Of a stretch of 64,000 nt of DNA, positions 61,020 through 64,000 are shown one piece after another. This DNA comes from Moringa oleifera (taxonomy: Eukaryota > Streptophyta > Magnoliopsida > Brassicales > Moringaceae), in contig JAJFZO010000256.1 in assembly GCA_021397835.1 (NCBI GenBank), positions 3,952,501 to 4,016,500 of the forward strand, in the 5' to 3' direction. Both the position numbers and the translations under genes were made by a program. Each line of letters opens with the position of its first letter. Position 1 is the first letter of the stretch. The notes below the pieces were generated by a model. That model searched no databases. It was not told where the DNA came from and saw only the letters and a list, made by a program, of their open reading frames with translations.

Positions 61020-62250
61020 TTCATGGAGTCTTGATCATGAGACCTAACTTCTTGGCTAGTTAATTTGAAAATGACTCATGATTTGTTAAATTTGATATTA
61101 TTAGTAAAAAAAATGTTTAATTTTAATTACTTATTTTCTTCCTGTGTTTTAATCACAATTGAGAAACATACAATATTATAGAAAAGATGGACCCACGCAG
61201 TTGACAATCATCAATTGAGTGTGGTTAAAACATGATAAGTAGAATGTGATTTCTTAGTATTTTTTTATTATTAAATAACAAAAACTTTATGTATTTTTCT
61301 CTAATCTTATGACATCCACGTTAAGTGCATTTGAAGATATATACCTTCGAATTTGATGGTGATTATGTTCTAACAATGGGCTTATTAATTTGATTACTAT
61401 CACCCAAATCATAACTAATAAAGCACAACAACATGATGAATGCCCCACACCTAATAAAAAAGATTAGGCATCTACCAAACACATCTTGATTATCAAAGTG
61501 ATGTCGCCCCCAATTCATGGAAACTTGAAATGCTACCAATCATCACAGAAAATTTCTCAAAATGTTAAATAAAAACAGAGGAAAAAGAGAGTTTGTAGGG
61601 TTCCAGCTGTGCCCTAATCATGAAATTCTTTGGGTTCCCATCCCTTTAAGGGCCATACTATCTTTGTTAAGAAAAAAAAGAATCAAAACCATCTTGATTT
61701 GATCCAACAAAAGAGAAAAGTAAAAGGACAAGTTATTGATAAGTTTCTACATCATTTTAGTGTTTTTTCTGTAATCTTAATTGCAACAATTTACCTTACA
61801 ACTTTGGTGGAACTTGGCATTGATAAGGTTGTTCTTCTTCTTTCTTTCTTTTATGATTGAGCCATATTTACACTTAATAGGTAGTCTCACTTTTGATAAG
61901 CTTTTTGCCTAAGAATATTTTTTATTTAAAATTTATTTTTTTTAATTTTTTGAAATGTAAAATCAAAAAATTAAATTACAAAAAATAAATTTATAATATA
62001 GCGAAAACTTATATATCAGGATTCAGATTTCTTTTTATTTGATTTATGTTCACGTTTTAAATATGTGATGATACGTGATAGTTTATAGAATAAATGATTA
62101 TGATGTATTTTATTTATTTTAATATTAATATTAAAATTATTAAAAAATAAAATTTATGTTTTAATAAAAATAAATACACACTGTATCAATTAAAAATTTG
62201 AATCCTATTTACAACTAGTATTACAGAGTTATCTCTTTTTCTGTTTGGAC
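61020..62250. other. Intergenic region upstream of WLIM1
   Basis: AT-rich; holds an unremarkable 76-codon frame at 61630 that I do not support as a gene. Nothing else was recognised. Confidence 0.5.
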
Positions 62251-62661
62251 AAGATCAAAAGGAAGGAAAATGATGGAAATGCGAAAGGAGAAAAGCAAAC
62301 ACTGCTAAAACAGCAAGTATAAGATGGAATTGCTTTAAATTCGGACAAAATGATTAGCTTAGATGGCCAGCCCAAATCCATAAAGCTTCTGTAAATTTGC
62401 TCTCCTTTTTGTTATCCGCAATTCGCTGCAACACCATCCTTTCTCTCTCTCTCTCACAGCTTGGCCTTTTTATCTCCTCCATTGATTTTCTCTTCTCTCT
62501 CTCTTTGCCCATTAAATACAGGAATTTGCGTGAGAAATCGTTGAAGAACAAGAAAGAAAAGGAAGTTTCAGTGAGAAAAGTACAGAGAAAAAGAAAGCAA
62601 GAGATTGTTTCTTTCTTCGTTTTGCTCTTGTTCTTCCCAGACTCGATTTGGATAGGAAGCC
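62250..62661 (+). promoter_or_regulatory. Probable promoter and 5' leader of WLIM1
   Basis: A (CT)n tract at about 62441-62456 and further pyrimidine runs to 62507, then a purine-rich leader up to the ATG at 62662. This arrangement is common in plant 5' leaders. A TTAAATA word near 62513 could be TATA-like. The start site cannot be set from sequence. Confidence 0.4.
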
Positions 62662-63618
62662 ATGGCCACCTTCGCAGGGACTCAACAGAAATGCACGGCT
62701 TGCGACAAGACGGTTTACTTGGTGGACAAGTTAACAGCTGATAACAGGATTTATCACAAAGCCTGCTTCCGTTGCCACCATTGCAGAGGTACCCTCAAGG
62801 TATATATATGTCACAAATGATTGGATAACATTCAGCACCTGCACCGTTGATTACTCGAGTTCATGATCTGTTGATCTTTTAATGGTGTTCTTTGTTAATT
62901 GCAGCTTAGCAACTACTGCTCTTTCGAGGGAGTTCTCTACTGCAGACCTCACTATGATCAACTTTTCAAGAGAACAGGCAGTTTGGACAAGAGCTTTGAA
63001 GGTAAAGAACCAAATCGTCAAACTATTAATTACCTTCAGGTCCATTGTTGTAAGTTCCTTCTAATCTGCACAACCTGCTTGGTTTTCTCTTTCAGGAACA
63101 CCAAAGATTGTGAAACCAGAGAGGCAGGTTGAGAACGAGGTAAATTTTAATTTCTTGGACAATAGAGAGATTTCTCTATGTTGATTCTCGCTTTTGGTTA
63201 TAACTCAACGTGATTTGGGTCTTACAGAATGCACAGAAGCTCTCGAACCTGTTTGCAGGCACCAGAGACAAATGTGTAGATTGCCAGAAGACCGTTTATC
63301 CAATTGAGAAGGTAAGGACAATTAATTTGGTATCTGAAAACATACAGAAGATGCATTCATGATGCTGAAGAGAGTAAACGTTTTTGCTTCTTGAAGGTGA
63401 CGGTGAATGGAGCTCCATATCACAGGAGCTGCTTCAAGTGCTCCCATGGAGGCTGCACGATCAGCCCATCTAACTACATTGCACATGAGGGGAAGCTGTA
63501 CTGCAAGCACCACCATATTCAGCTGTTCAAGGAGAAAGGAAACTACAGCCAGCTAGAGAGTGATCGTATGAAAATGACTGGGAATGTGGCCAGCCTTGAA
63601 ATCGCAGCTGAATCATGA
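62662..63618 (+). CDS. WLIM1: WLIM1-type two-LIM-domain protein
   Basis: Plant LIM protein of the CRP-like class, which binds and bundles actin filaments and can also enter the nucleus (family knowledge). Coding exons are 62662-62799, 62905-63001, 63096-63139, 63228-63311 and 63397-63618 (194 aa, normal length). LIM1 has ligands C11, C14, H32, C35, C38, C41, C59 and H62. LIM2 has C109, C112, H130, C133, C136, C141, C157 and H160, with the X4 and X15 spacings typical of the plant second LIM domain. All zinc ligands are present. A linker of about 45 residues separates the domains and a short C-terminal tail ends in AAES. The ATG at 62662 gives the standard MATFAGTQQKC start. WLIM1 is chosen over pollen-type PLIM because of the short tail and start sequence; this subtype call is less certain than the family. 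Confidence 0.95.
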
Positions 63619-64000
63619 ACCAGTTCCAAAGTCGTTGAATTTCCTCCCTGTAAAGTCCAATTAAAGAAAAATTGAAAAGGGGTATCTGTACAATGTTGTT
63701 CATGTTGTTGCCACTGTCTGAAGGGATTTTGTTGTTTTTAATGTATATGAATGGTTGATGAGATGGCGCTGAGTGAGGGATCTGGTCGTGTTTGTCCTGT
63801 TGGGTTTTCTTGTGAGGTGGAGTGATATTAAATAAGGCCAGTTCTGGTTTGTATTTTAGCCTTTGCTTCAGGTTGGATCATTTTCACGTGAATTGAAATT
63901 ATGTATAGCAATTATCCCTTTAACTCTCCCTCTCTTTCTCTCTCCATAAGGTGTGAATATTATTAACTGTGACCAGAGGAAGAAAATCAGTTCGAAGATG
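63619..64000 (+). other. 3' flank of WLIM1
   Basis: Likely 3' untranslated sequence (T/G-rich, AATTAAAG-like words near 63660) followed by a CT-rich run near 63925-63945. No further gene was seen before the window end. Confidence 0.5.

Overview
The window is plant nuclear DNA, most likely from a eudicot; I cannot name the species. The evidence is: intron-rich protein genes with plant-type splice sites, long and very AT-rich intergenic stretches, plant-specific families (CBM22-GH10 xylanases, an ARL8 GTPase, a two-LIM WLIM1 protein), plant-type tRNA-Pro genes and a DUF1985-type Mutator-like transposon. No bacterial, viral or organellar block was seen.

Layout. (1) 42-9900: two tandem, same-strand GH10 endo-1,4-beta-xylanase genes. 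The first is cut by the window start; the second is complete with seven coding exons. They share exon phases and keep both catalytic glutamates. (2) 2.2-7.1 kb and 9.9-16 kb: AT-rich intergenic DNA with several copies of one roughly 0.5 kb AT-rich inverted-repeat element (MITE-like), microsatellites and one unrecognised small ORF. (3) 16548-21458: a complete six-exon ARL8 gene encoding 184 aa. (4) About 20.2-56.5 kb: a direct tandem segmental duplication of 17-19 kb (unit A about 20220-38880, unit B about 38881-56530). Inside each unit is an older tandem array of 1.1-1.8 kb repeats. A typical repeat has a minus-strand tRNA-Pro gene and a plus-strand block that looks like a decayed coding exon ending in a splice donor. 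I count 23 full-length tRNA-Pro-like sequences in the window: 11 intact or nearly so, the rest degenerate, plus two truncated fragments. Anticodons are mostly TGG, with one AGG gene per unit and one degenerate CGG copy per unit. Unit B has lost the part matching ARL8 exons 5-6. (5) 55.1-60.3 kb: two decayed DUF1985-type MULE gene copies facing each other as a large inverted repeat. One MULE end also forms the right end of unit A. (6) 60948-61019: a lone intact tRNA-Pro(TGG). (7) 62662-63618: a complete five-exon WLIM1-type gene.

The four protein genes are ordinary, functionally unrelated genes: cell wall hemicellulose, endomembrane GTPase, actin-bundling LIM protein. The unusual part is the nested tRNA-Pro expansion: a tRNA plus decayed-exon unit amplified in tandem, then the whole array duplicated again, with breakpoints in an ARL8 intron and in MULE sequence. 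All identities and boundaries were judged by eye.
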